From Comamonas sp. lk (GTDB lineage Bacteria > Pseudomonadota > Gammaproteobacteria > Burkholderiales > Burkholderiaceae_C), in contig NZ_UOOB01000001.1 of assembly GCF_900564145.1 (NCBI RefSeq), forward strand, positions 3,970,754 to 4,034,753: DNA of 64,000 nt. The letters run 5' to 3'. Position numbers and translations under genes: made by a program. The stretch's first letter is position 1; each line of letters opens with the position of its first letter. The notes below the pieces were generated by a model. It made no database searches and was not told the origin of the DNA. It worked only from the letters and a program-made list of their open reading frames with translations. Shown here piece after piece: positions 45,946-54,704 of this stretch.

Positions 45946-47295
45946 TCAGAGAATCAGGATGGCGCGGAAGTCGTTGACATTGGTGTGGGTAGGCCCCGTC
46001 ACCACCAGATCGTCCAGCGCAGCAAAGTAGCCGTAGGCATCGTTGCGATCCAGATGATCGCTGATGCGCAGTTGCTTGTCCGCCGCACGTGCCAGCGTGC
46101 AAGGCGAGACGCGGGCGCCGGCATTGTCTTCCACCCCGTCAATGCCGTCGGTGTCCGCCGCCAGCGCCCAGACGCCTTCCTGGCCTTGCAGCGCTTGCGC
46201 CAGCCCCAGACAGAACTCGCCGGCTCGGCCGCCACGCCCCTTGGCTGCGCCCGGTTGGCGCGGGCGAATCGTCACCGTGGTTTCGCCGCCGGAGAGAATC
46301 ACGCAGGGCTTGGCAAACGGTTGACCATGCTTGGCCACAGCGCGGGCCAGTGCGGCATGGACCTTGCCCACTTCACGCGATTCACCTTCGATTTCATCGG
46401 AGAGCACATGCACGGCCATACCGGCCTCGCGCGCCGCAGCGGCTGCAGCTTCCAGCGACTGCTGTGGCGTGGCGATCAGGTGCACCGCATGGCCTTCAAA
46501 GCGCGCATCGCCGGGCTTGGGCGTTTCCAGCTGACCGGCTTCCAGCGCTGCGCGCACGGATTCGGAAATGCTGATCTGATAGCGATTCAAGATTGCCAGT
46601 GCGTCAGCGCAAGTCGTGGCATCAGGCACCGTGGGGCCACTGGCGATCACCGAGGGATCGTCGCCGGGCACATCGCTGATGGTCAGCGTCACCACCTGGG
46701 CCGGATGGCAGGCCGCAGCCAGACGCCCACCCTTGATGCGCGACAGATGCTTGCGCACGCAGTTCATCTCGCCAATGGCGGCGCCGCTTTCCAGCAACGC
46801 CTTGTTGATGCGTTGCTTCTCGGCCAGGTCAATGCCTTGGGCGGGCAGGGTCAGCAAGGAGGAGCCGCCGCCCGAGATCAGGCAGATCACCAGATCGTCC
46901 GCCGTCAGGCCTTGAGTCAGCGCCAGAATGCGCTCGGCAGCGGCTAGTCCGGCCGCATCGGGCACGGGGTGGGCGGCTTCCACCACTTCCAGACGCACGG
47001 GCAGATCTTCGGGACGCGGAGGAATATGCTCGTAGCGAGTAACGACCAGGCCCGAGAGCGGAGCATCTGCCGGCCACAGCGCCTCCAGCGCCTGCGCCAT
47101 GGAGCCGCCGGCCTTGCCGGCACCCAACACCAGCGTGCGGCCCTTGGGCGGCTTGGGCAGGTAGCGCGCCAGGCCTTCGATGGGCAGGGCATTGCGCACC
47201 GCCACCTCATACAGATGGCGCAGAAAACCTGCAGGGTCTTGCTGGGGCGATGGCACAGCGGCGCTCGCGCGAGAGGAGGTATTCTGAGCTTGCAT
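45946..47295 (-). CDS. Glycerate 2-kinase, MOFRL family
   Basis: Phosphorylates D-glycerate to 2-phosphoglycerate, linking GlxR output to glycolysis. 449 residues. The N-terminal DUF4147 domain has TLVLGAGKAGGSMAQALE, LISGGGSSLLTLPAQGI, MNCVRKHLSRIKGGRLA and SDVPGDDPSVIASGPTVPD. The C-terminal MOFRL domain has VILSGGETTVTI, GRGGRAGEFCL and AADTDGIDG. Homologues are often labelled hydroxypyruvate reductase (TtuD), but the fold is a kinase. Divergent from the GntR gene across a TGTATACA site. Confidence 0.9.
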   Translation of the reverse strand: MQAQNTSSRASAAVPSPQQDPAGFLRHLYEVAVRNALPIEGLARYLPKPPKGRTLVLGAGKAGGSMAQALEALWPADAPLSGLVVTRYEHIPPRPEDLPVRLEVVEAAHPVPDAAGLAAAERILALTQGLTADDLVICLISGGGSSLLTLPAQGIDLAEKQRINKALLESGAAIGEMNCVRKHLSRIKGGRLAAACHPAQVVTLTISDVPGDDPSVIASGPTVPDATTCADALAILNRYQISISESVRAALEAGQLETPKPGDARFEGHAVHLIATPQQSLEAAAAAAREAGMAVHVLSDEIEGESREVGKVHAALARAVAKHGQPFAKPCVILSGGETTVTIRPRQPGAAKGRGGRAGEFCLGLAQALQGQEGVWALAADTDGIDGVEDNAGARVSPCTLARAADKQLRISDHLDRNDAYGYFAALDDLVVTGPTHTNVNDFRAILIL

Positions 47296-47468
47296 AGTTC
47301 ACGCATTGTGCAACCCGGCATTTTTGCCTCACAAGCGCGCAAACGTCACAACATTGATGATGATTCCGTCACCAATGGCTGCAAGCCGCGCCAGCCATGG
47401 GTTTGCGCGACTTCAAGGTATTCCGGAACCCGCTACTAGGGAAAAACGCCAAGTCCGGTCTACAGAAA

Positions 47469-47478
47469 TTGTATACAA
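47469..47478. promoter_or_regulatory. TGTATACA-type operator (site 4, GntR gene/glycerate kinase)
   Basis: Perfect palindrome TTGTATACAA, 19 nt before the GntR start. It is placed for autorepression and for control of the divergent glycerate kinase gene. Confidence 0.75.
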
Positions 47479-47496
47479 AACTTATTCTTCACCGCT

Positions 47497-48186
47497 ATGA
47501 TGAGCCTCATGGAAACTTCCACCACCAGTTTCATTGTCGAAAGCCTGACCAAGGCCATCGTCGAACACCGACTGATGCCTGGCACCAAGCTGGCCGAACA
47601 AAAGCTGGCCGATCACTTCGGCGTCTCGCGCACCCTGGTACGCCAGGCTCTGTTTCAGCTCTCGCAAAACCGCTTGATCCGCCTTGAACCCGCACGCGGC
47701 GCCTTTGTGGCCACCCCTTCGGTCGACGAGGCCCGCCAGGTGTTTGCCGTGCGCCGCATGCTGGAAGCCGAGATGGTGCGCAGCTTTGTGGCCCAACGCA
47801 CTACGGCCAAGATTCGCGCCCTCAAGCAGCACGTGGCCGCCGAGAAAAAAGCCATGGAGTCCGAGGACGTGGGCCAGCGCACCGAGCTGCTGGGCGACTT
47901 TCACGTGCGCATGGCCGAGCTGATGGGCAACGAGGTGCTGGCCCAGTTGCTGGGAGAGCTGATTTCCCGCTGCGCACTGATCACGCTGATGTACCAGTCC
48001 AGCACCGCTGCAGAACACTCGCATGACGAGCACGCCGAGATCGTGACCGCACTGGCCGATGGCGATGCCGACCATGCCGTGCTGCTGATGCAGCAGCACT
48101 TAGACCACGTGGAAGCAGGCCTGACCTTCGACCGCGATTTGCCAACGAACGATTTATCGATGGCTCTTTCCTCTCTCGCACCATGA
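47497..48186 (+). CDS. GntR-family (FadR subfamily) regulator, candidate purine regulator
   Basis: 229 residues. The winged helix has LTKAIVEHRLMPGTKLAEQKLADHFGVSRTLVRQAL (about 17-53). The all-helical FCD effector domain has RRMLEAEMVRSF, FHVRMAELMGN and HAEIVTALADGD with conserved metal-ligand-type His residues. Three in-frame ATGs (47497, 47500, 47509) compete and none has a clear ribosome-binding site. Its stop overlaps puuE as ATGA, so it is part of the ureide operon. The TTGTATACAA palindrome beside it has the form expected for a FadR-type GntR protein, making it the likely regulator of the window's purine genes. Confidence 0.9.
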   Translation: MMSLMETSTTSFIVESLTKAIVEHRLMPGTKLAEQKLADHFGVSRTLVRQALFQLSQNRLIRLEPARGAFVATPSVDEARQVFAVRRMLEAEMVRSFVAQRTTAKIRALKQHVAAEKKAMESEDVGQRTELLGDFHVRMAELMGNEVLAQLLGELISRCALITLMYQSSTAAEHSHDEHAEIVTALADGDADHAVLLMQQHLDHVEAGLTFDRDLPTNDLSMALSSLAP

Positions 48187-49139
48187 TTTACGACGCCACC
48201 GCCTCCTATCCCCGCGACCTGCTTGGCTACGGTCGCCACACACCGCACCCGCAATGGCCTGGCAAGGCCCGCGTGGCCGTGCAATTTGTGCTCAATTACG
48301 AAGAAGGCGGTGAGAACTGCGTGCTGCACGGTGATCCGGCCAGCGAGCAGTTTTTGTCTGAAATGTTCAATCCGGCCGCCTACCCAGAGCGCCATATGAG
48401 CATGGAAGGCATTTATGAATACGGCTCGCGCGCTGGCGTGTGGCGCATCCTGCGCGAGTTTGAAAAACGCGGCCTGCCGCTGACGGTGTTTGGCGTGGCC
48501 ACCGCCCTGCAAAAGCACCGCGAGCTGGCCCAGGCCTTTGCCGAGCTAGGCCATGAAGTGGCTTGCCACGGCCTCAAGTGGATTCACTACCAGGGCGTGC
48601 CTGCCGAGGTGGAACGCGCCCACATGGACCAATGCCTGGAAATCTTCGGCGAGCTGTACGGCCACGACGGCGACCACGGCCTGGGCTGGTATACCGGCCG
48701 CGACAGCCCCAACACCCACCGTATCGTGGCCGACAACGGCCGCTTCAGCTACGACAGCGACTACTACGGCGACGACCTGCCGTTCTGGATGAAGGTAGGC
48801 AAGAGCGACGGCAGCACCCGCAACCAGCTGATCGTGCCCTACACCCTGGACTGCAACGACATGCGCTTTGCCCTGCCCCAGGGCTACTCGTATGCCGACC
48901 CGTTTTTCCAGTATCTGAAGGACACCTTCGATGTCCTGTACGCCGAAGGCGATGCCAACGGCGACGATGCCCCCAAGATGATGAGCATAGGCATGCACTG
49001 CCGCCTGCTGGGTCGCCCCGGCCGCATCACGGCGCTGCAGCGCTTCCTCGATCACATCCAACAGCACGACAAGGTGTGGGTGTGCCGCCGTATTGATTTG
49101 GCTCGCCACTGGGCAGAGCGTTTCCCTTGCAAGGATTGA
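48183..49139 (+). CDS. puuE: Allantoinase, PuuE type
   Basis: Hydrolyses allantoin to allantoate. 318 residues of the polysaccharide deacetylase-like (NodB) fold, not the amidohydrolase-type AllB. Begins YPRDLLGYGRHTPHPQWPG and has VQFVLNYEEGGENCVLHGD, EYGSRAGVWRILREFE, GHEVACHGLKW and YTGRDSPNTHR, all characteristic of PuuE. Starts within the GntR gene end (ATGA). Followed 7 nt later by the uraD fusion. Confidence 0.95.
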   Translation: MIYDATASYPRDLLGYGRHTPHPQWPGKARVAVQFVLNYEEGGENCVLHGDPASEQFLSEMFNPAAYPERHMSMEGIYEYGSRAGVWRILREFEKRGLPLTVFGVATALQKHRELAQAFAELGHEVACHGLKWIHYQGVPAEVERAHMDQCLEIFGELYGHDGDHGLGWYTGRDSPNTHRIVADNGRFSYDSDYYGDDLPFWMKVGKSDGSTRNQLIVPYTLDCNDMRFALPQGYSYADPFFQYLKDTFDVLYAEGDANGDDAPKMMSIGMHCRLLGRPGRITALQRFLDHIQQHDKVWVCRRIDLARHWAERFPCKD

Positions 49140-49146
49140 TAGCGAC

Positions 49147-50922
49147 ATGGCTTTGACGCTGGAACAACTGAACGCCGCAGATGCGGCCACCGCCACCGAA
49201 CTGCTCGACGGTCTGTACGAGCATTCGCCCTGGATTGCCGCCAAGGCGCTGGAGCAGCGCCCTTTCAAATCCATGGCCCATATCAAGCACGCCATGGCCC
49301 AGGTGCTGGCCGAGGCCAGCGAGCAGTCCAAGCTTGATCTGATCCGCGCTCACCCGGAGCTGGCCGGCAAGCAGATGGAGACCAACACGCTCACGGCCGA
49401 ATCGACCAATGAGCAGACCAAGGCGGGTTTGACCAACTGCACGCCCGAAGAGCTGGAGCACATCCGCAAGCTCAACGCAGAATACGGCCAGCGCTTTGGT
49501 TTCCCCTTCATCCTGGCGGTACGCGGTCCGCGCGGTGCAGGCCTGTCCAAGGCCGAGATCATGGCGACCTTCGAGCGCCGCATCTTCAATCACCCGGCCT
49601 ACGAACAAGCCGAAGCACTGCGCAATATTCACCGCATTGCCGAAATCCGCCTGAACGACAAGTTCGGCTACCAGCCCGTGGATGGCAACGAGGTCTGGGA
49701 TTGGCAGGAACGCCTGGCCACCCACAGCGACCCCGGCTATGCCGAAAAAGGCCAGCTCACCGTCACCTATCTGACCGACGCCCACCGTGCCTGCGCCCAG
49801 CGCATCAGCCACTGGATGCGCGAAGTCGGCTTTGACGAAGTCGAAATCGACGCCGTGGGCAATGTGGTGGGCCGCTACAAGGCTGCCACCGAAGGCGCCA
49901 AGACCCTGCTGACCGGCAGCCACTACGACACCGTGCGCAACGGCGGCAAGTACGACGGCCGTCTGGGCATCTTCGTGCCCATGGCCTGCGTGCAGCAGCT
50001 GCACAAGCAGGGCAAGCGTCTGCCCTTCAACATCGAAGTGGTGGGCTTTGCCGAAGAAGAAGGCCAGCGCTACAAGGCCACCTTCCTGGGCTCCGGTGCT
50101 CTGGTGGGCGACTTCAAGCAGGAATGGCTGGAGCAAAAGGATGCCGACGGCATCACCTTGCGCGAAGCCATGCTGCATGCCGGTCTGTGCATTGACGACA
50201 TCCCCAAGCTGGAGCGCGATCCCGCCAAGTACCTGGGCTTCATCGAAGTGCATATCGAGCAGGGCCCGGTGCTCAACGAGCTGGACATTCCTCTGGGCAT
50301 CGTCACCTCCATCAACGGCAGCGCCCGCTACGTCTGCGAGTTCATCGGCATGGCCAGCCACGCCGGCACCACGCCCATGGACCGCCGCCGCGACGCTGCC
50401 GCCGGTGTGGCCGAGCTGTCGCTGTATATAGAAAAGCGTGCCGGCCAGGATGGCGACAGCGTGGCCACCATCGGCCAGCTGAACGTGCCCTCGGGTTCGG
50501 TCAACGTGGTGCCCGGCCGCTGCCAGTTCTCGCTGGATCTGCGCGCCCCTACCAACGAGCAGCGCGACGCCATGATCAACGACATCATGGCCGAGATGGC
50601 AGCCATCGCCGAGCGCCGCGGCCTGCGCTTCACCACCGATCTGTCCATGAAGGCTGCCGCTGCTCCCAGCGCACCCGAATGGCAAAAGCGCTGGGAAAAC
50701 GCCGTGGATGCCCTGGGTGTGCCCTTGTTCCGCATGCCCAGCGGCGCCGGCCACGATGCCATGAAGCTACACGAAATCATGCCCCAGGCCATGCTGTTCG
50801 TGCGCGGCCTGAACGCCGGCATCAGCCACAACCCGCTGGAGTCTTCCACCTCCGACGACATGCAACTGTCGGTGGATGCCTTCACTCACGTCCTTCATCA
50901 ACTGGCTCAAGAACAGCAATGA
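49147..50922 (+). CDS. OHCU decarboxylase-allantoate amidohydrolase fusion
   Basis: 591 residues joining two purine enzymes. Residues 1 to about 165 form UraD, which makes S-allantoin from OHCU: catalytic His69 is in RAHPELAG, and FGFPFILAVRG is present. Residues from about 175 form a HyuC/AllC-type M20 hydrolase that removes a carbamoyl group from allantoate: TGSHYDTVRNGGKYDGRLG with the His/Asp ligands, EEEGQRY, HIEQGPVL and a late His in GISHNPLE. The fused enzymes act before and after PuuE, whose gene lies immediately upstream. The ATG at 49147 is chosen over the longer frame. Its stop overlaps the next gene as ATGA. Confidence 0.93.
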   Translation: MALTLEQLNAADAATATELLDGLYEHSPWIAAKALEQRPFKSMAHIKHAMAQVLAEASEQSKLDLIRAHPELAGKQMETNTLTAESTNEQTKAGLTNCTPEELEHIRKLNAEYGQRFGFPFILAVRGPRGAGLSKAEIMATFERRIFNHPAYEQAEALRNIHRIAEIRLNDKFGYQPVDGNEVWDWQERLATHSDPGYAEKGQLTVTYLTDAHRACAQRISHWMREVGFDEVEIDAVGNVVGRYKAATEGAKTLLTGSHYDTVRNGGKYDGRLGIFVPMACVQQLHKQGKRLPFNIEVVGFAEEEGQRYKATFLGSGALVGDFKQEWLEQKDADGITLREAMLHAGLCIDDIPKLERDPAKYLGFIEVHIEQGPVLNELDIPLGIVTSINGSARYVCEFIGMASHAGTTPMDRRRDAAAGVAELSLYIEKRAGQDGDSVATIGQLNVPSGSVNVVPGRCQFSLDLRAPTNEQRDAMINDIMAEMAAIAERRGLRFTTDLSMKAAAAPSAPEWQKRWENAVDALGVPLFRMPSGAGHDAMKLHEIMPQAMLFVRGLNAGISHNPLESSTSDDMQLSVDAFTHVLHQLAQEQQ

Positions 50923-52196
50923 CCAATATGAACCAAGACAAGCAAGCCACTTACGCCGCCATCGACGCATGGATTGATCAGCATTTCGACGAAGAAGTGC
51001 GCTTTCTGCAAGCCATGGTGCAAGTGCCTACCGATACGCCTCCAGGCAACAATGCGCCCCACGCCGAGCGCACGGCCGAGCTGATCAAGACCTTTGGCTT
51101 TGATGCCGAAAAGCATGTGGTGCCCGAAGCCGATGTGAAGGCCTACGGCATGGAGTCCATCACCAATCTGATCGTGCGCCGCCAGTATGGTGACGGCGGC
51201 AAGACCATTGCCCTGAACGCCCACGGCGACGTGGTGCCTCCAGGCGAAGGCTGGAGCAAGAACCCCTATGGCGCCGAGATCGAGGACGGCAAGCTTTACG
51301 GCCGCGCCGCTGCCGTGAGCAAGAGCGACTTTGCCAGCTTCACCTACGCCGTGCGTGCCCTGGAAGCCGTGGCCAAGCCAGTCAAGGGCGCAGTTGAACT
51401 GCACTACACCTATGACGAAGAGTTCGGCGGCCTGATGGGCCCCGGCTGGCTGCTGGAAAAAGGCCTGACCAAGCCCGATCTGATGATTGCCGCCGGCTTC
51501 AGCTACGAAGTCGTGACTGCCCACAACGGCTGCCTGCAGATGGAAATCACCGTGCAAGGCAAGATGGCCCACGCCGCCGTGCCCCACACCGGTGTGGACG
51601 CCCTGCAAGCCGCCGTGGTGCTGATGAACGCTCTGTACGCAGAAAACACCAAGTACAAGCAAGTCACTTCGCAAGTGCCTGGCATCAAGCACCCCTATCT
51701 GAACATCGGCCGCATTGACGGCGGCACCAACACCAATGTGGTGCCCGGCAAGGTCATGCTCAAGATCGACCGCCGCATGATTCCCGAAGAGAACCCCGTG
51801 GAAGTCGAAGCCAGCATCCGCGCCGTGATCGCCCAGGCCATTGCCGACTTCAACACCCAGGGCGGCTACACCGGTGAAGACGCTGTGCGCGTGGACATCA
51901 AGCGCCTGCTGCTGGCCAACGCCATGACGCCTCTGGACGGCAACAAGCCTCTGGTGGACGCCATCCAGACCCACGGCGAAGCCATCTTCGGCGAAAAGCC
52001 CCCTGCAGTGGGCACGCCCCTGTACACCGACGTGCGCCTGTATGTCGAGCGCGGCATTCCCGGCGTGATTTACGGCGCCGGCCCCCGCACCGTGCTGGAA
52101 TCGCACGCCAAGCGCTCCGACGAGCGTCTGGTGCTGGAAGACCTGCGCCGCGCCACCAAGGTGGTGGCCCGTTCGCTGGTGGATCTGACGGCGTAA
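50919..52196 (+). CDS. M20 family metallohydrolase of the ureide operon
   Basis: A 425-residue ArgE/DapE-like hydrolase. Metal-ligand candidates are His in LNAHGDVVPPGEGW, Glu in YTYDEEFGG and a late His in ESHAKRSDERL. The position of the metal-bridging Asp (GRGAADMKG in DapE) reads GRAAAVSKSD, with Val aligned to that Asp and another Asp three residues on. The dimerisation domain has GKMAHAAVPHTGVDALQAAVVLM. Translation is coupled to the uraD fusion by ATGA. No ureidoglycolate lyase is present in the window, so it may act on a ureide such as ureidoglycolate or ureidoglycine (inference). Confidence 0.85.
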   Translation: MTNMNQDKQATYAAIDAWIDQHFDEEVRFLQAMVQVPTDTPPGNNAPHAERTAELIKTFGFDAEKHVVPEADVKAYGMESITNLIVRRQYGDGGKTIALNAHGDVVPPGEGWSKNPYGAEIEDGKLYGRAAAVSKSDFASFTYAVRALEAVAKPVKGAVELHYTYDEEFGGLMGPGWLLEKGLTKPDLMIAAGFSYEVVTAHNGCLQMEITVQGKMAHAAVPHTGVDALQAAVVLMNALYAENTKYKQVTSQVPGIKHPYLNIGRIDGGTNTNVVPGKVMLKIDRRMIPEENPVEVEASIRAVIAQAIADFNTQGGYTGEDAVRVDIKRLLLANAMTPLDGNKPLVDAIQTHGEAIFGEKPPAVGTPLYTDVRLYVERGIPGVIYGAGPRTVLESHAKRSDERLVLEDLRRATKVVARSLVDLTA

Positions 52197-52275
52197 GGTT
52201 TCCCCCTGAGCGGCTCCGCCTAGGCGGCCCCGCCGCTTCCCCCCAAAGGGGACGGCAGCATCGCCGCAGGGCGGC
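52197..52275. repeat. Hairpin-forming intergenic element
   Basis: A C-rich stretch with GAGCGGC...GCCGCTT complementary arms and CCCC...GGGG blocks. It is of the kind found repeatedly after genes in Comamonadaceae genomes, but only one copy is evident here. Confidence 0.45.
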
Positions 52276-52333
52276 CTTTGCTTGCTGCCTCTCACTCGAG
52301 GCATGCCTGTTTGAAGGTCTGTGCTCTTTTCAC

Positions 52334-52359
52334 AAGCCCGGTTTTCCGGGCTTTGTTTT
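52334..52359 (+). terminator. Terminator of the GntR-puuE-uraD-M20 operon
   Basis: Stem AAGCCCGG / CCGGGCTT with loop TTTT, then TGTTTTTT. Confidence 0.9.
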
Positions 52360-53349
52360 TTAGCGCTCCCGCAGCGCAGCCGGCCAGATTTCCGCGTGAC
52401 TCAAATCCACATGCTGCTGCAGAAAATCCAGCACGGCCCGGGTACGCGTGGGCAACTGACCCGGCTTGCCTACATACACGGCATGTATGGGCTCCAGATC
52501 GCCACAGTTGAAGTCTTCCAGCACCCCCTTGAGCCGCCCGGCATGCAAATCATCCCAGGCGTGGTACAGCGACAGACGTGCCAGACCGGCACCTGCCAGC
52601 GCCAGCGCACACATGGCCTCGCCATCGTTGACACGCAACACCTCGCCCATGCTCACGGCCCGCTTTTGGCCGTCGATCACAAACGGCCAGTGGGGCACGG
52701 CACGCGGGTAATTCCAGCCTATGCGCACATGCTGTGCCAGATCATCGGGATGCTGCGGCGTTCCGCGCCGCGCCAGATAGGCTGGCGAAGCCACAATCAC
52801 CTGGCGCGTACGCCCCAGGCGGCGAGCCACCACGTCTGAAGATGGTAATTGCCCCCAACGCAAGGCAATATCTGCGCGTGCCGCTATCAAATCCACTACC
52901 TGGTCGGTAAAACTCAGATCCAGTTGCAGGCCGGGCCAGGTCTCCATGAGGCGGGAGACCAGGGGCACCAGCAAGCGCTGCCCCGTGGTGGAGCTGGCAT
53001 TGATACGCACCACGCCCGTAGGCTGGCCCTGCTGGGTGATGGAGGACTCGAGCGCCATCCAGTCCGTCAGCAGCTGCTTGCCGCTCTCCAGCAATTGCTC
53101 GCCTTCCGCCGTCAACTCCAGCCGCCGGGTGCTGCGGCGCAGCAGCTGCACACCCAAGCGGGCCTCCAGCCGCGCCACGATCTTGCTGACCGCCGACGGC
53201 GAGACGTCGCGCGCACGTGCCGCCGCAGAAAAGCTGCCCAGCTGGGCAACCTGCACAAAGGTCTGCAGCTCGGCAAAGCGGTTGATCTCCAGCCCGGCAG
53301 CTTGTGCGAGCGGAGCCAATGGCGGAAAAACGGGGTTTGATTTCGGCAT
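52360..53349 (-). CDS. LysR-family regulator divergent from MFS exporter
   Basis: 329 residues. The winged helix has LQTFVQVAQLGSFSAAARA and SPSAVSKIVARLEARLGVQLLRRSTRRLELTAEG. The effector domain begins near VVRINASSTTGQRLLVPL. The ATG at 53349 (MPKSNPVF) is chosen; a longer frame runs to 53397. It is divergent from an MFS transporter 126 nt away and is presumably its regulator. Confidence 0.9.
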   Translation of the reverse strand: MPKSNPVFPPLAPLAQAAGLEINRFAELQTFVQVAQLGSFSAAARARDVSPSAVSKIVARLEARLGVQLLRRSTRRLELTAEGEQLLESGKQLLTDWMALESSITQQGQPTGVVRINASSTTGQRLLVPLVSRLMETWPGLQLDLSFTDQVVDLIAARADIALRWGQLPSSDVVARRLGRTRQVIVASPAYLARRGTPQHPDDLAQHVRIGWNYPRAVPHWPFVIDGQKRAVSMGEVLRVNDGEAMCALALAGAGLARLSLYHAWDDLHAGRLKGVLEDFNCGDLEPIHAVYVGKPGQLPTRTRAVLDFLQQHVDLSHAEIWPAALRER

Positions 53350-53475
53350 AAGCAAGATGGTATTCACTCCATTAATTCCATGAAGGAACAAATGCATTTC
53401 CAGGCGACGGGCTACCGCCAGTCACTCGGAAGGTTCACAGTGCAGTCCTTCTCGGAATATTCTCAAAGGACTTTC

Positions 53476-54651
53476 ATGCCAGCCGCCTTGCTTGCCTTGG
53501 CCGCCGGAGCCTTCGGCATCGGCACCACGGAATTCATCATCATGGGTCTGCTCACCCAGGTCAGCCAGGATTTGCAGATCTCCATTCCCACGGCGGGCAC
53601 GCTGATCTCCGGCTATGCCCTGGGCGTGGCCGTGGGCGCGCCCGTGCTCACCCTGCTGACCCGCCAATGGCCTCGCAAGCGCCTGCTGCTGGCGCTACTG
53701 GCCATCTTCATCGCCGGCAACGTAGCGGCGACATTCGCCACCAGCTATGAATGGCTGCTGGCCGCACGCTTGCTGACTTCGCTGACCCATGGCACTTTCT
53801 TTGGCGTCGGTGCCGTGGTGGCCACAGGGCTGGTGGCGCCGGAGAAGAAAGCATCGGCGATTGCGCTGATGTTCTCGGGCCTGACGCTGGCCACCTTGCT
53901 GGGCGTGCCTGCTGGTGCCTGGATTGGTCAGCACTTCGGCTGGCGCATGGCTTTTGTGGCCGTCTCCATCATCGGCGTGCTGGCCATGGGCATTGTGGCG
54001 CTGCTGGTGCCGCGCCAGATTGCCGCATCCGGCCCGCAAAGTCTGGCGCAGGAGTTGGCCGTGCTGCGCAAGCCCCAGCTGTGGCTGGGCCTGGCGATTA
54101 CCGTCATCGGCTTTGCCGGGGTGTTTGCGCTCTATACCTATATAGAGCCGCTGTTGACCCAGGTGACGCATATGGACAACCAATGGGTCGCCGCCACTTT
54201 GCTGCTGTTCGGTGCGGGCCTGGCCCTGGGCAACCACGCAGGCGGCAAGCTGGCCGACCGCTTTGGCACGCGGCACGCGCTGCTGGTCTCGCTTGCCGCC
54301 CTGCTATTGGTGCTGCTTGCCGGACGCTGGGCCTTTGACCAGGCCGCCGTGGCCATGCTTTATGTGCTGGTGCTGGGCATTGCCGCTTTCGCCACCGTGG
54401 CTCCCATGCAGATGTATGTGCTGCAGGCCACCGAAGGCAGCCCCTCCAATCTGGCCTCCAGTCTCAATATCGCCAGCTTCAATGTGGGCAACGCCCTGGG
54501 CGCCTGGCTGGGCGGTGCGGTCATCAGCCACGGCCTGAACCTCACATCGATTGCCTGGGCTGCCACGGCTCTGGCAGCCGCCGGCCTGGCCCTGGCTGCG
54601 GCCACACCCAGACAGAGCAGCGCTTGCCAGACAGGTCCGGCACTGGCCTGA
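53476..54651 (+). CDS. MFS efflux transporter (DHA1, AraJ/PbuE-like)
   Basis: A 391-residue, 12-helix transporter. It begins MPAALLALAAGAFGIGTTEFIIMGLLTQVS, typical of the DHA1 exporters that include purine (PbuE), arabinose (AraJ) and drug pumps. ISGYALGVAVGAPVL and the motif LADRFGTRHALLVS are present. AAAGGA five bases before the ATG at 53476 supports this start over the upstream ATG at 53380. A purine base exporter role is possible from context but cannot be shown. Confidence 0.88.
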   Translation: MPAALLALAAGAFGIGTTEFIIMGLLTQVSQDLQISIPTAGTLISGYALGVAVGAPVLTLLTRQWPRKRLLLALLAIFIAGNVAATFATSYEWLLAARLLTSLTHGTFFGVGAVVATGLVAPEKKASAIALMFSGLTLATLLGVPAGAWIGQHFGWRMAFVAVSIIGVLAMGIVALLVPRQIAASGPQSLAQELAVLRKPQLWLGLAITVIGFAGVFALYTYIEPLLTQVTHMDNQWVAATLLLFGAGLALGNHAGGKLADRFGTRHALLVSLAALLLVLLAGRWAFDQAAVAMLYVLVLGIAAFATVAPMQMYVLQATEGSPSNLASSLNIASFNVGNALGAWLGGAVISHGLNLTSIAWAATALAAAGLALAAATPRQSSACQTGPALA

Positions 54652-54669
54652 ACTCCCCGGTGCGAATTC

Positions 54670-54704
54670 AGCGCGGTTTGCCTGGTGCAAGCCGCGCTTT
54701 TTTT
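54670..54704 (+). terminator. Terminator after MFS gene
   Basis: Stem AGCGCGGTTTGC / GCAAGCCGCGCT (one G-T pair) with a 5-nt loop and a T-run. Confidence 0.85.
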
